Positions 45,294-56,900 of a stretch of DNA of 64,000 nt are shown here, piece by piece. The notes beneath the pieces were generated by a model. The model was not told where the DNA came from and searched no databases. It saw only the letters and a program-made list of their open reading frames with translations. The translations under genes and the position numbers were made by a program. The DNA lies in assembly GCA_015501585.1 (NCBI GenBank), contig JADNRY010000012.1, forward strand, positions 496,001 to 560,000, given 5' to 3'. The DNA is from Rhodocollybia butyracea. Taxonomy: Eukaryota > Basidiomycota > Agaricomycetes > Agaricales > Omphalotaceae. Numbering within the stretch: position 1 is the stretch's first letter; every line of letters begins with the position of its first letter.

Positions 45294-45367
45294 GGCACTA
45301 TAGCTCAGTTGGTTAGAGCACCAGTCTAGAGTACTGTGTGGTCGCTGGTTCAATCCCAGCTAGTGTC
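45294..45367 (+). tRNA. tRNA-like sequence in right LTR of the miniature element
   Basis: Same 74-nt unit as in the left LTR. If transcribed by pol III, the RNA would begin near the same point of either LTR. Confidence 0.7.
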
Positions 45368-48245
45368 AACATTTATTTCCCTCCTGTTTCAAGGTCACTT
45401 GATTTGGGACAAGGTACTCCTTGATCCTGGTCACCTGATTTCTCTAACAGTAACGCCACAAATGCTTAACAGCAATCCAATGAGCGTATCCAGGATTAGA
45501 GTTGAAACGAGTCAAGACACCACATGCATAAGCTGTGTCGACACGAAGGATCATGGCCAGAAACAATAGGGAGCCAACAGCCGACATGTAGGGGACATTG
45601 ATCATCTCTTCTTTCTCCTCTGGTGTTTGGGGGCAGTCTGCTTTAGAGAGTGTCACAGTGGGATTCATGGGAGTGCCCACAGGCTTGGAATCAGTCATGC
45701 CAAATTCATCCAGTTTACGGAGGATGTATTGCCGGGCATTAAGATATGGTTTTTGATTCTGGCAGTCTCGTCTGATTCCCATGCCAAGTAAGAAGTCGGT
45801 ACTGCCCAAGTCACGGAGTTTAAGTTCTTTCTCTAGATCATGGACAAATTGATCTATAACACCAGAGTCTTTACAAGCAAGAGTGATATCGTCTACCCAA
45901 ACTGGAACAATCACTTTAAGGTTATCGCGTTTAAATAGATAAACACATGGATCAGACTCCAGGCGGTTGAAGCCCAACTTGGCTAACACACCACAGAGTT
46001 TCTCACTCCAAAGACGGGGCGACTGCTTTAACCCATAAAGGGACTTGTTTAGCCTGCAAACTTTCTCTGGTCCACCTTGCTTGAAACCCTCGGGCTGTCT
46101 CATGTAGATAGTTGTGTCAATGTCAGAATTAATAAACGCATGTGAGATGTCAACAGAGCGAAGCTCCATATCATCAATAGCAGCAAGAGCAAGTACAATG
46201 CGTAATGAGGACCAGCGGAGAGTTGAAGCATAGGTTTCGAGATAGTCGAATCCAGGTCTTTGGCTGAAGCCTTGAGCACACAAGCGTGCTTTGAAGCGTT
46301 CAATAGAGCCATCAGCCTTGTGCTTAATACGGTATACCCAAGTCGACCCAATAGCTTTCTCTCCTGGTGGCAAGTCAACAATTTCCCAAGTCTGATTAGC
46401 CAGATGAGCAGCAATCTCATCGTCCATTGCTTCTTCCCACTTAAAGGCTTCTGGACTGCGCATAGCATCTCGATAATTTCGAGGTTCTACACCATTAGCA
46501 GCATGTCCATGTTCCTCTACATCTCCATTGTATTCATCAGACTCATTATGGGCATTGCCCTTAGAAGCAGGTTTGACTTCCCACCATCTACCAGGAGGTT
46601 TACGAGCACGCGCAGGGCGACGTACAGCAATGGGTTGCTCATCAGATTCATCCTCGTCAGTCACAGGTATTTCGGGTTCTGGGGTGGGAGGGTTCAGAGT
46701 CCGATTCATCAGAAAAAGCAGGAGGTGTGAATAGATCATTAGAGGTACTAGATGGATTGGGAGTAGCAGATGGTTCCAGAGGAGTCACAGGAATGTAGTC
46801 TCGACGAAGGGTAGGCTGATTAGGTGACTTGGATCCATACATGAATCTTTCATCAAATTCTGCACGTTCGCTGATAATGACCTTTTTAGTGACCGGATTC
46901 CAGAACTTCCAGCCTTTAACTCCCTCAGGATACCCAATGAACACACACTTTTCCATGTGTGAACCAAAATGTGGCTGCTTGTCCTTTTGAACATGAACAT
47001 AGGCAATGCATCCCCAGACACGCAAGTTGTCAACTTTTGGCTTGACTTTATACCAGACTTTAAAAGGAGTGACACCTGGGACAGCAGACGTTGGGCATCG
47101 ATTAAGCACATAAACAAGCGCAGCCAGGCATTCAGCCCAAAATGTCTTTGGTACACCCGATTCCAGTAGCATAGCAGTCAGTAATTCAGCCAATGTCCGG
47201 TTAAGCCGTTCAGCAACTCCATTCTGCTGGGGTCGATTCCGGGCTGTTCTCTGCACCTCAATCCCCTCATCTTTCAAGAACTGTTCCATTTCTTTGGATA
47301 TAAACTCGCCACCTTTGTCATGACGGATCACCTTGATCTTTTTACCAGTAGAGTTTTTCTGCCCAGGCCTTAATGGCTGCAGAAGTTTTTAGGATCTCCA
47401 TTCCTAACAGGGGGATATCTACTATTGCCACCCTTTTTCTTCTGTTGTGCAGACTGTGCTGCTTGCGCTCGATTGACAGACTGCTCAGCATGAGCTTGAT
47501 TCTGCTGTTCAGCAAGGAAAGCAGCAAGAATCATGTCTTTGTCAAGATTGTCCTGCATAAGCAGGTTGGATGATAGATGTTTATACTCCTCAGGGAGTGC
47601 ACGAATGAGAGCCATAGATTGAAGCTCAGAGTCAAGTGAGTCCAGTGTGAAGCCAGTGGATCCAGAGACAATAGGAGCAACAGTGGGTCGAAGATTTTGA
47701 ATGTCAGCCATAGCAGCTTCCACTCTAGAGGCCATGTCCATGAGAGATTCATCAGCCAGCTTTGTGATAGTGAAGAGTGCATTGTAGGCATTAAACCTAG
47801 CACCAGGCTTCTTTGACACATGCTGTTTCTCTAGAATGCTCCACATAGCAATGGGATCCTCTTGGTATGCCTTAATAGGCACCTGCTGAGGCAAGCTGAC
47901 AGCAAGAAAAATCAATCCAGCAGCCTTTTCAGCTTTAATTTCCCACTTGTCCAACAGAGCTGGATCTGAGGGCTTAGCCTCTTTGCCAGATACTAGTCTC
48001 CATAAACCTTGAGACATCAGAGATGCCTTCATATTACCAACCCAATCATTGTAGTTGTCCTTGGTAAGAACTTTGAAAGATGGGTTGGAAGTGGTAGAAG
48101 TGAAAGACATAGTGATAATAGCCAACTGAGCCAATTGATAGTGTAGAAAGACAACAATAGTATAGAACTATTGAGGAGCGCACAAGTAAAGAGGTAACAA
48201 GAGCACAACAACAAAATGCACAGTTAGAACACGGGGCCCATAACC

Positions 48246-48743
48246 TGTTGGAGGAAACTGCACTTGTTGAAGTTAAACACACTGGAGCGCCCTTCAGCTA
48301 ACCCAAGCAGTGTGATACCCGTCTTAGTACAGTGTTGTTATGCTCAGTATAACGACTATAGTGTTGTACTAATAGCCTTATAGTTCCTCAGTACTCCAAT
48401 AGACAGCAAACAATGAACTGAATCAAAGATATGTGAATATTGATTTGGACTCTTTCTAACTGAGTAAGGAATAGGTAGTTGTTTGGTTCTATTTGTACTG
48501 AAACGCATGAGGCGTGAAAATGGGTGTCCACAATTGTGCGCGCATAGATATTTTCAACAGTCACCACTCAAACTGAGAAAATATCTTGCAAACTGAACAA
48601 ATGAAAGCCAAAAAGTAAACTAGGGCAGATATCAACATGGTAACAAAAGATTACTATAAAAGTACATAGTTTAGAGACGGAATATGAGCGTGGGACATCG
48701 CTTATGTAAGCAGTAAGTGTTCTATCACTATATACACTCAACA
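48246..48743 (-). repeat. 5' LTR of copia-1 copy C
   Basis: 498 bp. On the minus strand it runs TGTTGAGTGTATATAG to CCTCCAACA and is followed directly by the PBS GGTTATGGGCCC (complement at 48234-48245). This copy fixes the orientation of all the solo LTRs in the window. Confidence 0.93.
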
Positions 48744-49191
48744 AGTACACCACTGCCAGAGACAAGCTTCATGGAGCTAGGCCTGCTCTGTTCATTGTGA
48801 AGATGGATCTCTTCCAACAGAGCTTGGTTTGAATCCATGTTCTATGCTGTGGTTAGCAAAGAGTTTGGGGACATTCAGCTAGAGCTGGAGCGCCACTTAC
48901 TACTCTGGACTTGGTCTTGATGAGTCCATTATCATGCTCTGGGTAGGTGGTCTTCCACAGCATGGAAGATATACATCAGGGATAATCCTGCTGTTCTGCT
49001 GAGCTGCAGCTAGCAGCTATTAGACTTCGTCAAACACACCTTTAACACTCTCCTAGCGTCTCATTCACATCTCTTTCACCACCATCCACCCTCAACACAT
49101 CCATAGCTTTTAGCACTTGATGATCGCTTAATTTATGGGCTGGGGCCTGAGTTTTTGGCTAACTTATCACTCTGAGTGATGAAAGGCATAG
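48744..49191. repeat. Unassigned sequence ending in a repeat X tail
   Basis: No coding motif. The last 70 bp (about 49120-49191) are a degenerate copy of the repeat X right end, placed directly before a complete repeat X. Confidence 0.5.
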
Positions 49192-50224
49192 TTGACATGA
49201 AGGCGGATTCCAAGGGTAGGGAGACTTTCTGAAGGCCTCTGCAAACAACAGATACCATCCAGGACTTGCAATGCACAATTCATCACTTTTCAGTGCACAT
49301 GAATTCATTGCAAGTCCGGCGCGCCTCATTGCAGTACCGTGCGGACCTGCTATTACTGTCATAGGTACTCTATCATGTCCTTAACAAATCGCGAAAAGAA
49401 TCGAAGCGCTACCTATCTTCGTTCTTCCGCGATTTCATTTTCGAAATCCTGCACTCTAACTTGGACTTTGCATTTCGAGTTTTTCAGCACATGACCACCT
49501 CTGGTCAGCTGCCACTTTGGACAGATGATCAGCCAGTGTCCCTGTCGAGTTTCTAGTTCTATCAGGTGCCGGAGTTCCGAGCAGAGGCCTGTGAGAACAT
49601 GATTAGAAATCTGACAAGGTCCTGTGCTTCTTTCCTTCCTTCCCCCACCATCAACTTCGCTTCTGGTGGCTGGTAAGGACATCTGTCCACTCTATACAGC
49701 TCTGATAGCTCAAACATCGCCTCACAGCACCTCCTTTTGACTGCACAGACTCTAGCTCTTGCTCACAGAGTCTCAGATCAAAGGAATTGGTGCGCTTTTT
49801 CACTGATATATCTGATCTTTCACTGAACAGAGCCCACAACACATCCATAACAGATCTATACACATCTACAGCCTCTGAAGTCGACCTAGTTGTCAGATCT
49901 TGGATATCAGGGCTCTCAGTGCGCTTAGATCGATGTTTTTTTGCCTCTGTACTGTATACTGACTGATATCTGACTTAGATCTTGCTTGATCAAGTCGATT
50001 TTTCATCACCCTCCCTCCTCTCCCTCTTTCTATCTTGATGTAACTGTACAAACCAATGTATGTTTGTTTTGTGTTTTCTTTTTCAACTCTGTTTTGTAGT
50101 ATGCATTCCTTTAGTTACTTACATGCATATTCAGTACATAGCACTTCATGATCCGCTTAATTTATGGGCCTGGGGCCTGAGTTTTTGGCTAACTTATTCA
50201 CTCCTGAGTGATGAAAGGCATAGG
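49192..50224 (+). repeat. Repeat X, fullest copy (1033 bp)
   Basis: It runs from TTGACATGAAGGCGGATTCC to GATGAAAGGCATAGG and shows all the blocks found singly in the other four copies. Minus-strand frames at 49651-49863 (MYRSVMDVLWALFSERSD) and 49413-49682 are preserved in other copies with few changes. I recognise no transposase, RT, inverted repeat or pol III box. It may be the non-autonomous derivative of an element not present here. Confidence 0.75.
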
Positions 50225-50796
50225 TCGCAAGTACCTGCAGGTATTTGTGTATTTATGCCAAAGAGTGTACTAATAATCATTAATAAAGTACTTACCTGTT
50301 TTATGATATATACCATTTATAAAACATTGTACTGTAACTGTCTACTATTATTTCATACTTAGTTATGAAGTAAATATGTACTGACACAAAGGTTTTACGT
50401 TGTAGACAGCTCACGACGTTTGGCGCTAATTTAAGCGCCAAACGTCGTGAGCTGTCTACAACCTCAAACATATGTGCCAGGACTTGATAAGTACTATAAT
50501 ACGTATGATACTATGAATCACTGTAAGTTTTGAGTGTTAACTGACAAATATTGTTTCTTGTACTGTAAATTTTAAGCACTAATTAACAAATGTATGAAAT
50601 TACATTACTTGTACAAGTCATAAAAATACCCGCAAGTACCTGCAAGTCAGCTGAAATTCTCCAAAGTCTGACCTGTGACCTGCGCCGGACCCGTGGGAAA
50701 CGGATCCTGGGATCCACGGGTCACATACTCGCAGGTTTTTCCCATGGATCTTACCTGCAAGTACCTGTAAAGACCTGGACTCGTGGACATCTCTAG
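50225..50796 (+). mobile_element. hAT-type MITE, left end missing
   Basis: Matches 22470-23041 (95% or so by eye) and ends GGACTCGTGGACATCTCTA. Its left quarter is replaced by the repeat X end. It holds the best-preserved central hairpin of the family: 50399-50462, 29 perfect base pairs per arm. Confidence 0.85.
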
Positions 50797-51494
50797 TTTC
50801 ACTTGAATCCAATGTAATACAAACTCCTCCAACCTCTATTTGCTCAGAATTGTGATATATGCACTTCTCACTATATGTTAATTCATCCCCTGCTTGACAA
50901 CTCTGAAAGGAAAGGAGTTTGTTATGTATGCCCAGCGCATCGTGACATGAACAGTGAGAGGAAAGCTACGACGGAAAGTCACTGCCAAGAATTGGACTGT
51001 AGCATCATTGCTTACTACTCTGGGGACACTGAAACACCTATTTCGCTTTGTAAATGACACGCAACGATTCCAACACATCATCGGGGATTTGCCACCCTTG
51101 AAGGACCGTGAGGAAGAACAGTGAGCTGATATACATATGATTCTTCTTTTCTTATTGCTTTCTCTTTCTTTTTATCTTCTCATCTCTCTCCATCTCTCAC
51201 ACAAAATTACTTTACCCACGTACCTTATCTTCCCACCACATGGACAATATCTCTCCTTGCATGACCAGTGTATAATCAAGCCCTCGAGGCTAGATGGATT
51301 CACCAAACGGTGCCTCTGTTGTAGATCCCTATGGGATCTAAAAGTTGACAGCTGGTGATTAATCTGATATAGACAATGATGCTCTCCATGAGCACACAGA
51401 AAACAAACAGTACATACGTAGTCAGGATATCGCTACCATATGCTACAGCGCAGAGGCGAATAAACATGATTTAAAAATAAAAATAAAAAACACG
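50797..51494. other. Unassigned, small cysteine-containing frame
   Basis: A 60-codon plus frame (50875-51057) contains CYVCPAHRDMN and later Cys residues, faintly like the Cys-rich tail of some transposases. It is followed out of frame by FVNDTQRFQHIIGDLPPLKD. I cannot assign it. Otherwise there is nothing but AT-rich sequence. Confidence 0.35.
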
Positions 51495-53565
51495 CCTGTA
51501 AATCGAAAAAAATACTGCAAAAATACCGCAAAAAATGCCGGAAAAATCAGGAAAAGTTTCGAAAAAGGGGATACACCATAGGGGCATCGAACGACGTCAT
51601 ATGGCATTTATATGGCATCACTGGGTGGCTATATTCAATAAAAATGCGAAAAAATGTACAAAAAATGCAAAATATAGCCTGTAAAATGCTCAAACACAGA
51701 TGTATGCTGCTCCCCAACTGGTGGTAATGTATCCTAAGCATATGCGACTCTATTCCAGGCTATTTGGCTTCATTACAGGTGCATATAACCATGATCCTCG
51801 AAAAAATGCTGTATAAATGCACCATCAATCCATGTGGGAATTGGCATGCAGGATATAGATAAAAATCAATGGAAAGCTGTATCTTGGATCGATGATACCA
51901 CCACTAAGATCCCATAGTGAATATAGCAATGTGTGGTCCATGAATCACACCACAATTTCGAAGAATTTCAGCTTGGGAGGGATCTGGAGGCCCCAGTTGG
52001 TGCACTTAGGGCCTGGGATTTCGGCAGTAATACCCCCTATTGTACTCCTATATATGCCAATACTCACTCCTTGAACATTCCAACATTTATTTTTGACCTT
52101 ACCTACATAATTTCGAAAAAAATTGACCTTGGGAGGGAGTTAGATGGTCCAGTGGATGAGCTCAGGTGATCAAAACTGGTCAGTAGCACCTCCTATGGGA
52201 CTTTCACATATTGCCATACTTTCCCTTGTGTATGACACCTAGAGCAAGTGTATTAACTGATATGTATGTATTCTGCCCCAAAAATGCGATTTTGGAGCAA
52301 TAGAACAAGCATAGAGCATGCTATTCCTCACAGATCATGCTCAAACTTTCTCAATCATGCCTTCGAGTTATATAAAGTCTATCCTGAACTTTGCATCCAT
52401 CTATGGGTATCTCCAAGACACAATACTTTGGTAGGTGCTCATATGGATATGTAACTTGACATGAAGTTCAGACCTTGGCATGCATATGTATATATCTAGA
52501 TCTTTCAACTTGGATGGTCTCTATGCAATCCGAAAACATGATTTCCAAGGTTTCAGCATGATCTGAGAGGTATACCATGCTCAATGCATGTTTCATTGCT
52601 CCAAAATCGCATTTTTGGGGCAGAATACATACATATCAGTTAATACACTTGCTCTAGGTGTCATATAAAGGAAAATGAGATATGTTTCAAGTGTATATCA
52701 TCTTGCCAAATCCATATGTGTAGTATAAGTGCCCCCACCACTCTCATTGTCTCAAAATTGCATGTTTAATCCCCAAAAAAGCGAATTTTAAGGGAAAGCA
52801 TGCAAAGATCAATAGGTACATGTAAGAATACACAAGGGAAAGTATGGCAATATGTGAAAGTCCCATAGGAGGTGCTACTGACCAGTTTTGATCACCTGAG
52901 CTCATCCACTGGACCATCTAACTCCCTCCCAAGGTCAATTTTTTCGAAATTATGTAGGTAAGGTCAAAAATAAATGTTGGAATGTTCAAGGAGTGAGTAT
53001 TGGCATATATAGGAGTACAATAGGGGGTATTACTGCCGAAATCCCAGGCCCTAAGTGCACCAACTGGGGCCTCCAGATCCCTCCCAAGCTGAAATTCTTC
53101 GAAATTGTGGTGTGATTCATGGACCACACATTGCTATATTCACTATGGGATCTTAGTGGTGGTATCATCGATCCAAGATACAGCTTTCCATTGATTTTTA
53201 TCTATATCCTGCATGCCAATTCCCACATGGATTGATGGTGCATTTATACAGCATTTTTTCGAGGATCATGGTTATATGCACCTGTAATGAAGCCAAATAG
53301 CCTGGAATAGAGTCGCATATGCTTAGGATACATTACCACCAGTTGGGGAGCAGCATACATCTGTGTTTGAGCATTTTACAGGCTATATTTTGCATTTTTT
53401 GTACATTTTTTCGCATTTTTATTGAATATAGCCACCCAGTGATGCCATATAAATGCCATATGACGTCGTTCGATGCCCCTATGGTGTATCCCCTTTTTCG
53501 AAACTTTTCCTGATTTTTCCGGCATTTTTTTGCGGTATTTTTGCAGTATTTTGTCGATTTACAGG
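51495..53565. repeat. Palindrome with arms of about 0.85-1 kb
   Basis: 51495 to about 52360 is mirrored by about 52545-53565. The outer 700 bp are nearly identical (for example the frame 51547-51741 minus equals 53319-53513 plus). The right arm has about 130 bp of extra sequence near 52670-52800. The loop is about 180 bp. No transposase. Features such as CCAAAATCGCATTTTTGGGG also occur in style in the 28324 palindrome. Confidence 0.85.
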
Positions 53566-53940
53566 AGCATTTACACGTGGCTTCCCACGCTCCTGCTGGT
53601 ACGCCGATGCCCCCATACTATATCCATACCCTCGGACTTTTTTGAGCATTTTTTCATGATTTTTTCGGCATTTTTCCTGTATTTTTGCGGTATTTTTTCG
53701 ATTTACAAGAGCATTTACACGTGGATTCCCACGCTCCTGCTGGTTTGTCGATGTCACCATATTAAATCCATACCCTTGGACTTTTTCCGCATTTTTTTTG
53801 TGATTTTTCAATTTACAGGAGCATTTATACATGGGTTCCCACGCTCCCGCTCATGCGCCCTGCTGCATGCCACCTAGAATAAATTCACTATTTTTCATGA
53901 TTTTTCCATGATTTTTAGCACCTAGCTAGCCCAAATCATC
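53545..53940. repeat. Degenerate tandem array of about 140-bp units
   Basis: Units begin CGATTTACAGGAGCATTTAC and continue with CCCACGCTCCTGCTGG at about 53553, 53697 and 53808, the last shorter. A related CATGCGCCC..GCATGCCACCTAGAAT segment lies at 53845 and again at 57580, on the far side of the next palindrome, in the same orientation. Confidence 0.7.
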
Positions 53941-53979
53941 TTTTTTGAGTGGTTTCCCACACACTCACTCCACTTCAGG

Positions 53980-56900
53980 CAACCACATATTTGGTCTTAT
54001 TAGTCTGCACTTTTGTTACATTGACCTTACTAAAAAGACCCAAAAACCTAGGCAAAACCTGGGCAGCTAGGTCATGACCTTGGGATTTAGGTCATGACCT
54101 GGGAATTAGGTCATGACCTAGGTCAGGTTGGTCTTTTCCTGGGGTTGGTAGGTCATGGCCTGGGGTGAGATAGGATATGGCCTAGGTGGGGCAGGGCATG
54201 GTCTAGGTGAGGGAGGGGATGGTCTAGGAGGGGGAGGGTATAGTCTAGGAGGAGGTTATGGTCTAGGAGGGGGATATATAGTTAGTTTAAGAGGTGTAGG
54301 GTGAGAGTGGAGGATGGTGAGATAGAGAATATAAGCAAGAATGAAATATCATAGAATCATGACAAGAAATGTGTAGTAACATATTGGGATTATTGGGATT
54401 TTTTACATATCTGTAGATTATGACAAGATCAAGCTAAGTCACAGTGCCCTGTTCTGGATTGTCAGGCAAGAATGTGACTTACCTGACCTAGCTGATTCAG
54501 GTCATGACCTACTTTTTTAGGTCATGACCTACTTTTTAGGTCATGACCTGGGTGAACTAGGTCATGACCTACCTGACCTAGGTCATGACCTGGGTGAACT
54601 AGGTCATGACCTACTTGACCTAGGCCATGACCTGGATGAACTAGGTCATGACCCAAGCCAATTTAAAAATTACTAAATTAGGAAATTTTTCCATTTTTGC
54701 AGTGGATGAGGTCAAAGCTGTTTTTATTACCAAATAAGGCAATTTTCAAACACCTTAACCAGTTTTATGTTTTTTTAATAGAGTTAGATACATTTGGAAA
54801 TTTTATAAATTACTATATTAGGCAATTTTATTTCAATAGACTTTTATTTCTTAATTAGGCAATTTCAAAACTTTTGCAGTGGATGAGGCCAAAGCTGTTT
54901 TCATTGCCTAATTGAGAAGTGACAAATTTGCAGTGGATGAGGTCAAAGCTCATTTCATTACTTATTTGAAAAATGACAAATCTTTTGCAGTGGATGAGGT
55001 CAAAGCTGTTTTCACTACCCAATTAAAAAATGACAAAACTGAACACACAAACTGTGTACACTCTTTTCCTAAGGACAATAGCTTGTGGTAGACATCCAGA
55101 CCTTTTGTTTATAGACAGAATAGGTTGCTCACCTAAAATGAAGCCAATCCTGTGGTGGGAAGGGGCTGGATTGCAAAATATTTTTTGGATAACCTTTGAT
55201 TGTAGTGGATGAGGCCAAAGCTGTATGCCCATAAAAGGAAATCAATGAAAAGTGTTGAGTCTAAAGATTGCTTGATATAACATGCAGATTGGCATGGATA
55301 AGGGTGATCCTTTTCATCCCCTGATGCCCTGATGTGCTGTCTACCCTTTCTGAGTCTCAGATATATTTAGATGGCCACTGGGAGATCAGTCTTTATTGAT
55401 CTTTGAACTTTCTCATCAAAAACCCTCATTTTTTTCGAAATCAGAGGATAAGTATCAGAGCATCCAGGGCAGGGTGGGCCACAGGCTTCTAGGACATTGT
55501 ACCCTGGTATAATAGGTACATTTAGATGACTCAGGAGTAGCTTATACTGTCCTGGGAGAGTGGGTAATAATTGATCTCTGTATATGTATGCATAAATTTC
55601 GCTTTTTGGACCATCAAATCATTAATAGAGGCAGCTGTAGGCAAGGGATTGCAGAGAAACTCGAGGAATAGTGTACCAGGACTTGATATAGCATGTCTAT
55701 CACAAAATATTCCCACTATCTGAAATTCAACATGTGATGATAAGATTGACACAAGTATCAGACACTTAAGAACCCAGGAGTACTGGTACATCAAGATAAG
55801 GGAAGGGGTTATCAGGAAAAGGTTCTGATATCAGTCTATGTATTCCTAGCATGCTATATGCCAAGCTAGACAGTCTTCTCTTGCCTACAGCTCCCACTAT
55901 TAATGATTTAACAGGCAAAAAAGCGAAATTTATGCCTAATTAGACAGGTATCACTTATTATCCACTCTCCCAGGACAGTATAAGCTACTCCTGAGTCATC
56001 TAAATGTACCTATTATACCAGGGTACAATGTCCTAGAAGCCTGTGGCCCACCCTGCCCTGGATGCTCTGATACTTATCCTCTGATTTCGAAAAAATGAGG
56101 GTTTTTGATGAGAAAGTTCAAAGATCAATAAAGACTGATCTCCCAGTGGCCATCTAAATATATCTGAGACTCAGAAAGGGTAGACAGCACATCAGGGCAT
56201 CAGGGGATGAAAAGGATCACCTTTATCCATGCCAATCTGCATGTTATATCAAGCAATCTTTAGACTCAACACTTTTCATTGATTTCCTTTTATGGGCATA
56301 CAGCTTTGGCCTCATCCACTACAATCAAAGGTTATCCAAAAAATATTTTGCAATCCAGCCCCTTACCACCACAGGATTGCCTTCATTTTAGGTGAGCAAC
56401 CTATTCTGTCTATAAACAAAAGGTCTGGATGTTTACCACAAGCTATTGTCCTTAGGAAAAGAGTGTACACAGTTTGTGTGTTCAGTTTTGTCATTTTTTA
56501 ATTGGGTAGTGAAAACAGCTTTGACCTCATCCACTGCAAAAGATTTGTCATTTTTCAAATAAGTAATGAAATAAGCTTTGACCTCATCCACTGCAAATTT
56601 GTCACTTCTCAATTAGGCAATGAAAACAGCTTTGGCCTCATCCACTGCAAAAGTTTTGAAATTGCCTAATTAAGAAATAAAAGTCTATTGAAATAAAATT
56701 GCCTAATATAGTAATTTATAAAATTTCCAAATGTATCTAACTCTATTAAAAAAACATAAAACCGGTTAAGGTGTTTGAAAATTGCCTTATTTGGTAATAA
56801 AAACAGCTTTGACCTCATCCACTGCAAAAATGGAAAAATTTCCTAATTTAGTAATTTTTAAATTGGCTTGGGTCATGACCTAGTCCACCCAGGTCATGAC

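Larger units (their letters stand above)
44800..45449 (+). mobile_element. Complete miniature LTR retroelement with a tRNA-like gene in each LTR
   Basis: LTRs at 44800-45095 and 45154-45449 are 296 bp each, start TGTTGGCATTAGC, end CTCTAACA and differ at only two or three positions. The 58-bp interior holds little more than a primer-binding site (TGGTAGCAGC, complementary to an initiator tRNA-Met 3' end) and the polypurine tract AATTGGGGGGTTG. The exact target duplication GTAAC (44795-44799, 45450-45454) lies in copia-1 RNase H. There is no coding capacity, so replication must borrow proteins, plausibly from a copia-type element. Each LTR contains a 74-nt tRNA-like unit. The near-identity of the LTRs implies recent insertion. 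Confidence 0.93.
44520..48245 (-). pseudogene. Copia-1 copy C: RT-RNase H, integrase end, gag, internally deleted
   Basis: Read from the 5' LTR on the minus strand: PBS at 48234-48245, then gag from MSFTSTTSN (48110) to NGDPKNFCSH at about 47372. A deletion removes the rest of the zinc knuckle, the protease and the integrase N-terminus and rejoins at KAWAE (about 47366). Integrase continues as IRHDKGGEFISKEMEQF to about 46740, then RT with WVDD (46700-45455). A tRNA-LTR element is inserted at 45449-44800, and RNase H follows (SSTEAEFVASNAVGKE, 44794-44521). RNase H is cut by the inverted junction with copy B, and the 3' LTR is missing. Confidence 0.9.

Noticed and set aside
37311..45367. Host tRNA-Ser(AGA) genes
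   Set aside because: The cloverleaf is good but the variable loop is too short for serine tRNAs, and every copy sits inside an LTR with its own TSD. Better read as pol III units of a mobile element.
50875..51057. Zinc-finger mini-protein
   Set aside because: Cys spacing does not match a family I can name, and the neighbouring similarity is in another frame. Left as unassigned sequence.
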